From positions 10,371,379 through 10,435,378 of the forward strand of contig CM029367.1 of assembly GCA_017165825.1 (NCBI GenBank): DNA of 64,000 bases, given 5' to 3'. This document shows, piece after piece, positions 11,146 to 24,062 of the stretch (the stretch's first letter is position 1; every line of letters begins with the position of its first letter). Origin of the DNA: Hepsetus odoe (Eukaryota; Chordata; Actinopteri; Characiformes; Hepsetidae). The position numbers were made by a program, and so were the translations under genes. The notes under the pieces are model-generated. The model saw only the letters and a program-made list of their open reading frames with translations, was not told where the DNA came from and made no database searches.

Positions 11146-11238
11146 GGGGCAGTGGTGGCCTAGTGGTAAGGGCGTTGGCAGCACTCCCCCGCGACCCTGC
11201 TTGGGACAAGCGGCAGAAAATGACTGACTGACTGACTG
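11146..11238 (+). mobile_element. SINE-A, internally deleted, with own TSD
   Basis: Only about 93 bp: the A-box half of the head is joined directly to the end of the type-1 body and a (TGAC)n tail, with the B box and middle missing. It is flanked by a near-perfect duplication (ATAAACACTGAATG / ATAAACATTGAATG), which suggests it inserted in this short form. Confidence 0.8.
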
Positions 11239-11252
11239 ATAAACATTGAATG

Positions 11253-12730
11253 TGTATAAGCTAACTAGATCCTGCACACCTTAAATGTGTTTAATTTTTT
11301 TTTTATGTAGGGGAAATAGTTTTTTATCTGCCTGTGCTTCGTAATTGCTCCATGTACAATGGTGTATAAAATGTAATAGTGCTGCGGTTACTGGTTTTGT
11401 AGTTGCGTGGCTGCAAGAGCATCTATCAGCATTCTTTGGCAAATAGACCACTTTTATTAAGACCACAAAGAAAAGGTTAAACTCTAGTTCTGACATGGTA
11501 ATTAGAATTCCAAAACTTGTGCCACACTTTCTTATTGTGTCCAAAAATGTAATTTAATGCTTTTTTCTTTTTTCTTTCTCCTGCTTAAAACCATTAAAAA
11601 CGCATCTAATCCAATGAGTATAAGCAGGGATTGTACAAATGTCCATTCACATCAAATCAGTTGTCTTTCCAACAGTGGCAAAGGCAGTTCCTGCCATGTT
11701 TAGTCACATTTGGGCCTGGGTGTCTGTGTTCCATGTTTTTGAAAATATTGAAAATATCACACCTCATATCACAAATATCACTTTGGGGAAGATGAGCAGC
11801 CAAAGAGCAAAAAAGAGCAAAAGCAAAAGTGGAAACAGCATAACTGGCGTTAGTTTTTGAGATGAGAAAGATGGAACTCAGACTGATGATCTGTATCCAC
11901 TTTGAGTAAGTGTGGAGGAGAAATTGGCTTGAAGTATGTTTTCAATTTTACCTGTGACTGGGATATCAAGATAAGTAAATCTATTAAGTTATTTTAAATG
12001 GTGAACTATTTAGTGGAAAATGCTTTGCAGCATCATTGAGTGGCATTAATTCACTTCTACTAAAATTCAATTAATAACCTAATAACTGACCAAAGGATGG
12101 CATAGCTGAAGTGGGAAAGGCTAAAGTGAAATGTTGAGCGATTATGCAAAGCAGCTTTATAAATGTATGTATGATAAGTAATTATAAATAACGATACAGT
12201 GATTCATGCATGCAATATTTGAAGCTCTAAATGGCTTCACAAGATGTCTACTTAAGAGGCATTTTCATTTGATCCTATTTCCATTTCAGAACTTTTTTTT
12301 TTCTGAGCAAGGGCAGCAAAATACATATTTACTAAGGAGTCCTTCATGATGTAATCCTTGTTTAAACAAGACACATAGTTATATACACAAGTAAGGGTGT
12401 CTCTGGTCAAATCTTATTGATTTAGGTAGTGGAAATATGATCTGACATTTGATTGGGACACAGATGTTACACATTTCCAAAACATTTAAAGCAGCTTGTG
12501 GAAGTTCACAGAAGAACCAGATCACTTGGGCAGTGCTGTCTGAGTCCACATAAGACAGTGTGGCTACAGATCTGTGATTAGAGGTCATTTTACTACAGAC
12601 TAAACTCATTGCATGCTCTTTTTGAGATTACCAACAGACCATTTTCTTTACGTTAAGCAGCAAATATGACCTCAGCAGAGTAGCAGAGGTGGAAAAACTG
12701 TTCCTCCCCAGTCAGTATTGAGTAAATGGA
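11253..12730. other. Intergenic, nothing recognised
   Basis: AT-rich unique DNA. Open frames are short and look random. Confidence 0.5.
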
Positions 12731-12988
12731 AAAGGTGACTATTCTTGTCACTGTGAGAACGCACAGCACAGCACAGCGTGAAGCGCAATGAAATTGGACC
12801 TCTGTATTTAACCCATGCACAAACACACACCAGGCAGCAGGGGGCAGCTATGAAAGCACCCAGGGATCAGTGACAGGGACGGTACCTTGCTCAAGGGTAT
12901 CTCGGGGCAACCTACTGTTAAGGGGTTTGAACCCACAATCTCCCGATCCTGTGGCCAACTCCCTATCCGATAGGCCACTGCTGCCCCA
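12731..12988 (-). mobile_element. SINE-A, body type 2
   Basis: Minus-strand copy with a degenerate head at 12988 (GGGGCAGCAGTGGCCTATCG), B-box remnant, type-2 body and the type-2 tail with cacagcacagcac repeats and gtgactattcttgtcactgt. An A-rich run (12992-13025) abuts the head. Confidence 0.82.
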
Positions 12989-13419
12989 ATTTAAAAAAAA
13001 AAAGAAAAAAAAAAAAAAAAAAAAAGAAAAACTTGCAGTACAGTCCCAGATGGATACAAGAGACATGAATATTCCTGTGAAAAGTGCTACAGGAGTTGGG
13101 TTTACTTATGCTTCTGGCTAGAAAGTTACACTTCTGCTGTTTTAAGAGTAAAGGTGGAGATCAGCCAAGAAAGTCTATATTTGGGACAGCTTATCCTGCC
13201 AAACAAAACCGAAGCATGAGGCACACATTTAGAGGACAGGCTTAATCATTTGCATTGTAAATTGTCTCTGAGGCAAATGTATCTGTAAAGTGGCTTAATT
13301 GCTTCATGACACTTATGTTGGCATCCTTGGGCATGACATGCCTCTGCATCCTGCCAGTCAGTGTCACACAGTGGTTGCTCTTGGCTGAGAAAACACTCGC
13401 TCACGAAGCATGAAGATCC

Positions 13420-13865
13420 CCATCAGCTACCGCTGCATGGGTCAGAATCTTGTGACGGGATGAAGGCAGCTCGCTTATTTTTTAGTTCTTTTAGCTCTTT
13501 GAGGAGCTTTGGGCCAGATGACTGCTGTGGGAATTGCTCTCTGAGGCTTTTCAGAACCTTTGACATGGCCAGGTTCAAATTGTGGCTAAAGCAGCCAAGC
13601 CGCAGATCTGGGAACTCGACTAAAGCCTTGATCATGATGGCTGTGTTATTTGTGGTTATGACAACCAGGTCTTTGTAGCTGATTCTCCACTCGTCCAGCA
13701 TTTACTCAGTGTTAGCAAAGAGTGCTGGTGATTGTGCTTTGTAGTGAGGCATTGCAAACTTTATCAGCCTCTAAAAGCCAGGCCACTCAATGATATGAAA
13801 TGGCATGTCCTTTGTGATGTAGTTTGAAATGAATGCAGTGAAGTCTTGAGCATTTTTTTTTTTTG
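13420..13865 (-). pseudogene. hAT-family (ZBED/Ac-like) transposase remnant
   Basis: Minus-strand reading, interrupted by a stop near 13700, gives FTAFISNYITKDMPFHIIE then WPGFKRLIKFAMPHYK, and next WRISYKDLVVITTNNTAIM then LRLGCFSHNLNLAMSKVLK. These resemble the hAT transposase blocks 'VEDPGFRxLIxxLxPRY' and 'TDNAxNMxxA..CxAHxLNL', in order. No terminal repeats were found and the frame is broken, so the copy is inactive. Confidence 0.65.
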
Positions 13866-15249
13866 TGGCTGTATATGCCCTCTGACTTAAAATGCATGCC
13901 TGAGTGTTAGTGTAGATGACAGCAAGCATTACTAGGTTTGACCCCTCTAGCATATATACATTTGAGACATACATACATTTCACATAATTTGTTGCATAGC
14001 AGTAATCATATGAAAAATCCATAATTTGAATTTCAGTATTAGTTTAAAGCAACACAAACTCTTTCCCTGAAATCAGAGAGGGATGTGAAAGTAATCTTAA
14101 CAAAACCTTTGCTAAACCTGTGGAGCCTTATGTTGTCACTGGTTTATGGATGATGGGCAGTGACACTTTAATATCCAAGATATTGCACACTGTTAGAGTA
14201 TACCAAAAGCCATCCACAGTCCTTGGGTGGGGTCCTCAATGCCTTCGAGCTCGCAGGCAGCAGGCACCTATCAAGGTAGTTCAAACTAACTTATATATTT
14301 TTCTAATTTTCTTAATTAGACCATGTTGTAAATGTAGTGCTATTATATACCTTTATGCACTCAAATGGCTTTTCAACTTCATACTTACTTACATTTTTTG
14401 CCATTAATAATGTTCTAAAAATGTAAAGTTTATACAGCTTTTATCAGTTTATTTATTTATTTTGGCGCATACATACATGGCTCTCGGTATCAATGGACAT
14501 GCCAGTAAAGTAAAATCAGGGGTACATTGGAGCTCCTGATTTCTGGATGCCTGAAAGCCTCCTAGCTGGAGGAGAGGGAAATTCCTTGATTTCTTGTATC
14601 TTTATACAAGAAGTATTTAATGGATCTTCCTTTTCCAAAGATGAGTTCTGCTTCTCTATATAGCACATATTAAAAAATAAAATAATGAGCATGCCTACTA
14701 ATTTGTCCTGAGTTTGATTGTCCTATCTTTTCATACTGAGTTCTTATGCTTTATCCATTAAACTATTTCTTGAAGTTTTCTTTGGGGTTTTGGCTTGTTT
14801 ATGTAAGGGAGCTGGGTAATTGTGCACTTCTTCTATTTATTATTGGATGAGGTAAGTTCATTTCCCTGGAGAGGAAAGTTGCTTTTTCTTTAGTTTAGGC
14901 TCTTTCAAAGGCTCTGTGCTTCCTTCAGGAAAAAATAAAGCCTTTGAGACTAGTACTTCAGACACCCTGTGATGTGGCCTACATAGGTGGTTTTCGACAA
15001 AGGGGTAGAATGGCCACTCTACTGAGAAAACTCAACAAATATCATTTTAAATGCAGTGTGATCATATTGCTGATTCACGCTGTCCTATCTGTCTAAAGGA
15101 AAAGGGAATGTTTGAGTGTAGTGGGATGTTTGCTCAATGTAATGCTACACTGAGCTGCAAATCCTAACAGCTTGTAGAATCATGTTTTCTGCTAAATGAA
15201 TATGCAGTACAATTATGCTTGCCTTTTTTTTTATGGACTTTTAAACAAT
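13866..15249. other. Intergenic, nothing recognised
   Basis: AT-rich sequence without recognised repeats or exons. Confidence 0.5.
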
Positions 15250-15640
15250 TTAGTGTTTGTGATTGGATGGTCTTTCCAAACTCAAGTTTTCATAACTTAA
15301 GCAACCAACAAATTTCTGCTTTTGTTTGTCTCCACAACCCTTGACTATGTACTTGTTTGAGCCACCTTTGACTGCAATTATAGTGCAATTGACTGCAAGT
15401 CTTCTGGGATATGATTACTACCTTTGCACGTCTGAAATATAGCTCTTGGCAAGCTTGCTTAAACTTTAATAAATTGTATGGGGACCAGTGGTAAACAGCG
15501 TTTTCCAAGACTTTTTGCAGATTTTCCATCTGATGACGATTGGTTGCGTCAGAACCAGTTTGGGGTTTCATGGCATTAAGGCTGTGTACTTATCCAATCA
15601 CAACCTTTACATTTTTTGTTGTAAATAAATATGAAAGCTG
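15250..15640 (-). mobile_element. Probable Tc1-like element, 3' fragment
   Basis: The minus strand has agaagacttgcagtcaattg followed by gcagtcaaaggtggctcaaac, corresponding to the end of Tc1-like transposases (the 'AAVIAAKGGATKY' block) and its flank. The open frame over it (93 codons) is not a full transposase. No terminal repeat pair identified. Confidence 0.45.
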
Positions 15641-16038
15641 TATTGATGTCCCCTGATTAAAAAAAAAAAAAAAAAGGCTAATTTCATAAAGATGCTTGAC
15701 ATAGTATTCATTTAAATTTCAAATTCTGGTACTTCAAAGGGGTAAATGCATGCTATATGAAAACTATAGGGGGGGATTTGCAAAGAGATTTGCGATTTGG
15801 TTCACTGCATCTTTAATGCAACATAACCAACTTAATGGTTATATAAATAGGTTCTTATGTACCCAAATGTAACCTATATTTTTAATTTTTCTAACTGAAC
15901 CTTTTTAAAAGGGTTTTTATTTTTTTCTTAGCCAGCAAACTGGGATGTTTGCTGAATGATGTCACCCAAATTAAATGGGATCGTTTCTTAAGCTGTATCA
16001 CTTGAGCTTGAGGTATGCTCAGACTATTAAACAGCTGA

Positions 16039-16242
16039 GGAGGTGTGGTGGTGGTCTAGTGGTAGGGTACTTGCCTATGGACCAATGGCTCAGGAGGTCT
16101 CAGTTTCAAATCCCACCTCTCCCACCACCATCACTGGTGGTGGGAGCAAGACCCTTAACCCTGAGTTGCTCCAGGGGGACTGTGCCTGAAATTAGGACAT
16201 GGAAGTCACTCTGGATAAGAGTGTCTGCAAAATGCTATAGAT
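16039..16242 (+). mobile_element. SINE-B copy
   Basis: Plus-strand copy: GTGGTCTAGTGGTAGGGTAC A box, degenerate B box (AGTTTCAAATCCCACC) and tail (ggaagtcactctggataagagtgtctgc). Confidence 0.82.
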
Positions 16243-17696
16243 GAACAGGTCAGTATTGTTTCTCATTTGAAAGAGACAATCCCAATTTTTTTGTGAATGC
16301 CTCATATGAAGGTCTTTTAAATGTAAAAGCACTAAATATGCAGCAGGTTTGGTCCCAAACGCCACATTATTGATCATGATGCTAAGGTGTTGTGTGGTTA
16401 GGCCTCAACCTGATTGTCTACAGTGTCCCCTAAAGAGATGGCACACAGACTCTCAGCTGTGTAGTGGGACTGGCCTACATCTACACCAGCTCCACCTATG
16501 CCCTGTTATTGTACATGTAGCTTTTAATTTTTCTTGGGCTGTCTTTGCAATTTAAGTCTTGCCAGTTAGTCAACATTTGAGTTCTTTTCGTTTAGTTGTC
16601 TCCATACTTTGTGTTCTTGATTTCGGTGTTGGATTCCCTGTGTACCAGGTGACCTTTGTGCCTTGACCACTCAGAACTGCATGCACCTTAATAAAGCTAA
16701 TCTGCTCAAGGATTCTGTCTTACTATTTACAACAAAAGAAATCTAGAGATACAATCCCCAAGACGCACAACAACTGTGCACATCACTGGCTTATGAAACT
16801 TTTTTTTGTTGTTGCCTTTTTTCCATTCTTGTTTAAAGTAGCCTACTGAGTTTCTCTAGCTTCAGACCCTAGTTGTACAATTACACTGCTTCATGACAGA
16901 TGAAGTCTTTCATATCAGGATGCCTGGCAGTACTTTCCACATGAACAAAGCAGAATTGAAGGGCAAAATCCCACTACTTTGGTGTTGTGCTTGCCACTTC
17001 AGTTGGGACAGCTCATTCCCTCTCTTCCTTCCGGCACAGTTTAAAAAATTCATGTCTACAGACAACGCTCCTCATGTCTTGCATTTCTACAACATTGAAA
17101 TGTTTCAATTATGTGTAGCTTTTGTGTACCTCCATGGGACTTTTTCTGTTTAGTTTTTGTCCTGTGCAGTTGTGCAAGTTATGGATCTCTCTGTCTTGTG
17201 TTATTGTGCCCTCTGCTGACAGAAGCCATCAGTAATTGCCTCTGGATAAGAGCTAATTGTATAAATGTGATATTTTAGAAGCCTACCCTTCACCAGTAGA
17301 GGTCTCTGTTGAACTACAGTGCAGAAGCCCTCGAAGACAAGTTTCTACCTTTTAAAACCTTATAAATGTTATGATGCCATTTTACTTTTAGTGAATATTT
17401 GATGATGATTTTCAATAGCTAACTTGTTAATACATCTCTGCCCACTAACAGTGGTATACTGCTCCAAACATTCAGCCAGAAGCAGGACTAGAACTGTGGT
17501 CTTCATTTAACTGAATATGAATTGATGAGCTATACTCATCTTGCTCTGACATGATGGCAGACTGCCCTTTTTAGAACATGTCTGAATACTAGGAAATATG
17601 AATTTGACTTGAATCTTCTACTGTTAATTAAAAGAAACAGAAATCTGAGGTTTACAGCACCCTTTCAAAAAGTTATTTAATACAGTACTATTGGTA
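16243..17696. other. Intergenic, nothing recognised
   Basis: Unique, AT-rich. Open frames up to 86 codons show no family signature. Confidence 0.5.
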
Positions 17697-18242
17697 TGTA
17701 CAGTACTGTGCAAAAGTTTTGGGCAGGTGTGAAAAAATGCTGTAAACAAAGCATGCTTTCAGAAATATAAATAATGATTGTTTATTTTTTTTTAGCAATT
17801 TACAAAATGCAAAGTGAGCGAACAAAATAAAAATCTAAATCAAATCAATATTTGGTGTTACTACCTTTTACCTTCAAACCAGCATCAATTCTTCTAGGTA
17901 CACTTGCACAAAGTCACAAAGTCAGGGATTTTGTAGGATCGACCGATCGGTGTACGATCAACCAATTTTACCAAACAGGAGCTGATGATCATCAATGTCA
18001 CACGGAGGTTGAAACACAGTCATGTTTGGAACAACCTACCAGCCGAGTTCCTTCAAAAACTGTGTGCAAGTGTACCTAGAAGAATTGATGCTGTTTTGAA
18101 GGCAATGGGTGGTCACATCAAATATTGATTTGATTTAGATTTCTCTTTTGTCCATTCACTGCATTTTGTTGATTGATGAAAAGCATTCTTTGTTTACAGC
18201 ATTTTTTCACATCTGCCTAAAACTTTTGCACAGTACTGTATG
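17697..18242 (+). mobile_element. Tc1-like deletion derivative (MITE type 2)
   Basis: Well-preserved terminal inverted repeats (TACAGTACTGTGCAAAAGTT and complement), with TA at both ends as expected for Tc1 target duplication. Outer parts match the copies at 8.9 and 45.5 kb, but the internal junction differs: it retains a segment near 17.90-18.01 kb (including acaaagtcacaaagtcaggg) that they lack. No open transposase frame. Confidence 0.82.
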
Positions 18243-18850
18243 TTTAAAAAACAACAACAACAACAACAAAAAACACTTTAGGGGTTCATCTCGAAGTAAC
18301 ATCAAGATGAATTAAAAGCAATTTTTCATCAGATTTTTACCCTAGGAAATCTAAGATTTTTCAATCATTTTGGAACTTTTTTCTGTTCCATTCAAAGTGA
18401 ACACAAGCTGTGTTTTTAAGAATACAAAAGCAAAATAAATGACGCGCCACAGTTTCTATACTAATGTCATGCTGGACAGGGTGTTTAATAACTTCATGAG
18501 ATGTTTTCAGCTCACTAGTTGAAGATAAAGGGCTCCGACGTGGGAAGAAAGTGGAACTCCCCTTTGATGCTTGCGGCCTGATGTTCAGTATTCAAGACCT
18601 TCACAAACCAGGTCGAAAGGGAATAGCTCAAACAAGAAAACAGCGTAACTGAAGTAATCAGTCAGTCTCCCAGTCAATTTCTGCTTTCATTTATACTTAC
18701 GTGCTGGGACATTTGTAGCATGCTATAATAATAAGGGGGGAAAATATCAAGGGAGAGGCCTTCATCATTTCATACAGGGTTCATGACACTTTGATTATTG
18801 ATGCCTTTGATTACAGCGAGAGGTAAGGACTCTCAGAAGGCTGGCATCTG

Positions 18851-18879
18851 TTTTTTTTTTTTTTTTTTTTTTTTTTTTT
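18851..18879 (+). repeat. T homopolymer, 29 nt
   Basis: Uninterrupted T run. Another of about 22 nt lies at 20190-20211. Confidence 0.9.
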
Positions 18880-19599
18880 CCTAGCCCCCCCACCCTCTCT
18901 TCATGCCAGTGTGTACTGGCATCTACCTGTAACCAATTAAGACATGTGAGAGGTTGGCTTTGGCTAAGCAAGAGCAGATGCACAGGGGCCCAGCTGCTTC
19001 AAGATGGCTCGCCACGATGGTACTTCGGTGCATGGTGCAGGGACTGAAAAGAAAAAGCAGGAACGGTTCCTCTCTACTTTTTTCCTCCCCTCTCTACTAC
19101 AGTTGGTAGAGGGGTGAAAAGCCTTGCTTGTGTAACTGAATGAGCAGTGAACAAAGCAACTCCAGAAAGCTCTCACCATCTGCCCAAAGCTTTCCTGCAC
19201 AGCTGCCCCCCTGTATTCATGGCATATCCACTTTGCCTTTGTTTACAAGAGTGAGGAGCAGACAAGCATCTCAAAATGTCCCAGCTTTTATGTGAGCAGA
19301 AGAATTGTTTAAATCGCTTCTGTCACATTTTATTCAGGTGGTGTTCTTCATACTGGATTCCCTTATGAAATTCAGTTTTCTGCACAAGAATTGCTCTGTG
19401 CAAGGATCAACAGCCAAAAAAAAAAAAAAGAATGAGAGAGTAATGGCAAACTCTGAAGCACAATGTTATACTTAATGTTTTTGGTTTTTACAGTTAGGGC
19501 CATGACTTGAGCAATTACTTTGCTTAATCCAATAAGTTTATGCAAGCAAATTAACAAACATTTTATTTTACTGTGATGTTTGCCACCATAAGCCTTCAT

Positions 19600-20345
19600 G
19601 ATACTGCTTGTGTGAGGGTCCTCTCCTTCAGTGATACTCAGGACAAGAGATTTACATACCAGGATCTCTTCCTTGAGGAGAACTGAATGCAGACTGCTGA
19701 GTCATGGTCATTGAATTGTCATCGACAATAATTAGTCCTGCAACAACTACAAATCAGTTAGAGTTTCCATGAGGACATATTTAAGTAATCATGACAGCCC
19801 TTCTTACAATTAAAGGCCTTAAGATACAGGTCACTGGGGTCATAAATAAGGAACCACCCTACAAAGTGGTAAATAGGCAAGCTCAGTAGGTTTAAAAATA
19901 TTATTGATGGCATGGATCAGGTGGTGGCTTGAAATTCAGGCACAGTAAGACCTCAGCTGTGCAAATGCTTCCCACATCTGACCCATGGCTCTCCGCTCTC
20001 TGAGGAATACATCGGCCTGGACATTTGCACTCATAACCTCCTGACATACTGATGTTGTGCAGAATTATTGTGAAGTCACACAGAGCTTTGAAAGGAGCTT
20101 GCTGAGGGATTACCAGCAGAAAACAGAGACAGAGAGCATTAGGGGTTCACGCAAAACTGAGCGACAGATGATCTCTTTCTGTCCCTGTCTTTTTTTTTTT
20201 TTTTTTTTTTTCTTGGTCAGACCCTGTCTGCAGTCCCCGCGCAGCTGTCTAGGATTCTTTCGCTGAATATGCATGCCAATTAATTATTGATATGCTGGAC
20301 CACTGACTGTCCAAGCATCTGACTTAATGAGGGAGAAAGGAAGAG
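19600..20345. promoter_or_regulatory. Candidate conserved non-coding element(s)
   Basis: Higher-complexity unique sequence with clustered homeodomain/POU-like sites (cgacaataattagtcc, atatgcatgccaattaatta) and no coding signal. Composition resembles vertebrate developmental enhancers in gene deserts. This is inference from appearance only, with no alignment behind it. Confidence 0.22.
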
Positions 20346-23229
20346 GAAACACTTTGCCACAAGTCACACTTGGCTTCATTGCGCATCAAGGCAGAACAGT
20401 TCAGCTTAAGTCATTTGCAACATCTTTGTAGAGGAATATATCTTAATTTTTGGTGAATGTATTAGAGCACAAATGGTCTCAGTCTTGATTCATGAGGGAA
20501 TTTCTCACATGCTGAATCTGTTTGTTGTGTAGATCAGGATGATGAGGCATTTCATTCAAAGTTAATGAAGTGATTTCAGTATATTTCAGTGTAAATGAAT
20601 CCTCTCATTAGAATGCATGGAGCACATTCATTAAATATCTTAAATAAATAAAACAAAATGCCAAGCAGAATAATTAAAAAATACAGAGCGGAGCCATTTA
20701 AGCTGTCTTAATGTGTCCCGATGAATTTCACTGGAAGGGGATTATAACGAAGTTTGATGGCCATAGAGATCAGTCTCAAAAGTTCTCAGAGTTGTGGCAA
20801 ACCATCACAAGGCAAAAATGATTCTGTATGAAACAGAGGACATACGAACTATGGTACCTGAATGAGTTCAACACAATACAAGTTCTGCTTCGTTCTGGTT
20901 CTGTCACCATGTGAGCATTATCTCAACTATGGTTGCATCCACCTCTTGAATTAAGGCATTATTATGTCAGTGTGCACTTAACAGCTCTTTATATCTTTAT
21001 GCACATCTTTTTCCATACATTTCCAAATGCAGTACAGATCAATGTCCACATTGTATTTGTCCTCTGTAGGCAAAAATGCTTTGAGTAATTAAGGTAAATT
21101 AAAAAATGACACATGGAAAAATAAAAAAAATGTTGAAAGCATAGCATTTTTTTGTCTTCATTCTGGCCCTTTTTCTAACCTTACATTGCAGAAGCCCTTT
21201 CTAGTTTTTAGCTAACTGCCATAGCTAGAATAGTATAGTCAGGTAAAAGAACAGATTATAGACTATATTTATAACAATACTTTACCAATAAAAAAGCACT
21301 ATAGAAATTTATCATGTTTTTCATCCTTAAAAATGAACAAGTGTATGATTTGTTAATCCAGATTTTCAGTGCTTTAACAGAACTAATTGTGCCCAAGATT
21401 GTATCTGCTGTGAGGAATAGTTTTTCTCTGAAGTCTTTTGATGAACAACTGTGATTTTTATGTGCCAAAACCAGCTGCAATTCATTGTTACATGACCAGT
21501 TCCCAACCTCTCTTGATCCTGTAGACGTGAGCTATTTCTGATGTGTTTAACTTTTGTCCTAATTTTCCAGACCTTCATTGTTATATTCCAAAACATTCTG
21601 GGCTAAAATGTACTGAACAAACTGACATGAAATCACCAAAGAATAACACATTGGAATAAACTTTGGCTACTTTTTTTTTTTTTTTGGGGGAACACCTGGA
21701 TTTCCCGATAGGTTATGCAGGCTTGTTTTTCAATCACTGCAACATTTAATCATTGTTCCATGCAGTTTTTGCCTTTACTTTGCGTTATTTAGGCAGAACC
21801 TATGTTTAGAAGGTGCAATGATTCAAACTAAAGCAATGAGCCTGGTTTGAAAATGTTAAAGTTTAGATGTTTGTTGATAAAATGTAGGTAATACATGTAA
21901 AAAGTTGTCAGAAAAGAAATTTTAAAGCATAGGTTACATTTGTGACAATTTTTCTGTTTTTATCTTTTTTATGTAATTAGTGCAAGACTGACTCACTGAT
22001 TTTAGGATGTATCACTCTTACTTTAGGAAAGGGTACATTTGTATAAAGGGGTCTATAATGACTTTGTATAGAGATTTGAAGGAATTGTTGGAAGGATTGT
22101 CTTTTATTAATGTTGTGACTAGGTAAACTGTAGCAGGGATGTTAGTTTATTTCTCTCCTCAAACACCCTTGGTTCCACACCTATTTCCATGTTTAGTGAG
22201 TGTGTTTGAGGAGGGAAACTGCCAGACTGTGATGGGCTCCAGGACTGAAGTCTGACACCACTGAACTATAGGATTAAATTTACAGAGTTGTGGAAACATG
22301 ACAGTCTGGACTGTTTTGACTATTGTCTCTCAGATGGAAATATAATATCAAGGAGATTTGCTTGACCTTGTAATTCTCCTTGTATTTGCTGGTACATTAC
22401 TCTGATCTTGCAGCCCTTCATTTAATGATTTTTCCAAAACTGTTTGCAGGCAAACTGTCTGTCTTTAAACATGAAGAGCTGACTGCTAGAGAGTTATGGT
22501 CTGTTGACACTGTGTTGTTACTATAGCAACCAGTGGACTATATTTGACTGCACCTATACAAGTGGGATTTGGTCAGTTAGAACTAAACTAATTTGAGTAA
22601 AAAAAAATCTGATTTATCCTGTTACCTTCCTTATCATAATTGTACGAGAAATGTAATGCCATGGACCTTAAACTTGCATACTACTGATCCCCTTTATTTA
22701 TTTTATACCCTGTAGGTTTTGGCTTTTTCTTTTCAGTCTTTTAATTTTTTAATTAATGCTTTTTCTGTGATGCTCCTTTGCTTGTTACTTGTGGCATGAA
22801 ACCCCATCATCCATTTTGAAAATTGATTTTAACTACATACAGTATGTTTTGTTCACACTAATTATTCTGTGTCAAAGTGGAAATAGCTAATTTCACCTCA
22901 TTGTATATCTGACTTTTAACTGAGAATCTCTATTCAAAGGTGTACCATCCTGTACTAGACATAATGCCAGGAAACCAATACCTAGTTGCTGAACTGCAAA
23001 TTAGGACTTCCCTGCTTTAGGGGCTTTAAGATGTCTTTCTTGTGGAAGGTTTGTTAAAGCTTTAGTCATGTGTTCTCTTGCTGTTCATAATGGTCACTAC
23101 AGGACTTTAGATGTGGGAAGAAGAGGCCTAATGAGCAGTGCACTTGCTGATTGCCTGATCTTTTCCATGAATGTAGTTTTTGAGGAGCAGTTTTTTGTGA
23201 GGAAATGTGTAAAGATGTATTCTTTCAGC

Positions 23230-23263
23230 CTCACAGTTTTTATACTTCTATAAAAACTGTGAG
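23230..23263. repeat. Perfect 15-bp hairpin, 4-nt loop
   Basis: Arm 23230-23244 (CTCACAGTTTTTATA) is exactly complementary to 23249-23263, with loop CTTC. The following 17 bp repeats part of the stem and loop (tttttatacttttatac). Confidence 0.9.
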
Positions 23264-23987
23264 TTTTTATACTTTTATACTAGGAACAGTGTCCCTGGGT
23301 GCTGGATATGACTACCCACTTCTTCACTGTCTATGTATGGGTTGAATGCATTTTATGGTTCTCTGTGCTGTGTCTTCACAATGACGCTTCACTTTCACAT
23401 CCATAATAACATCTGGTCAACAAAAGTACATTTGTTTTATGGTATTTGCTTTGATTTTGTGTTGGTAGAATAAACTTGGTTTACAGAAATTCAAGTATAC
23501 TTTGTGATGCAAGATCAGGGTTTCCTGTAACAGCACTGAATATCCAAAATGTGCTATCAAGCATTTAAGCAAGAGGCTTTATATTTTTCTTTTTCATTGG
23601 CTTAAAAAACATAATTGCTACATGCAGATATATGAGATGGAACACAGATTTTGTACTGTGTTCAGATTATGGTAAGGAAAATTACTTTATGGTTGTGTGA
23701 TGTCTCAGGTTAGCTCCTTTACTGCTGCAGCACATGCCACTGCAACCAATGCCAGATATCTAGATTTTCTGTACAGCACTATAATGTCATAATCATGACC
23801 AAATGTAGACTGATTATTTTGTATTTTTACTGTTATTATTGACAGTTGGTCAGTTAGCCAGCAACTGTATTAATTTTTTTTTTTCCATTTTCTATCTTCC
23901 AGTCCAGTCTTGGTTAATCACTAAGTTCTAGTGTTGCTATAAGACCTGGCGAAATGACAAAAATATGTGAAGGTTAATCACATCTCT

Positions 23988-24062
23988 TCCCTGTGATGGA
24001 CTTGCAACCTGTCCAGGGTGTCTGCTTTTCAAACTTTAAGATATGGGATAGAATCCAGCAAC
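23988..24062 (+). repeat. SINE-A type-1 tail remnant
   Basis: ccctgtgatggacttgcaac then ctgtccagggtgtc match the type-1 body. The end has drifted (gatagaatccagcaac). Head missing. Confidence 0.5.

Noticed and set aside
13950..14030. Possible continuation of the hAT remnant upstream
   Set aside because: The reading here loses similarity to hAT blocks, so the fragment was ended at 13865.
22120..22270. Repeat-like stretch (gatgggctccaggactgaag) resembling common fish interspersed repeats
   Set aside because: Too short and diverged to assign to a family, with no second copy in the window.
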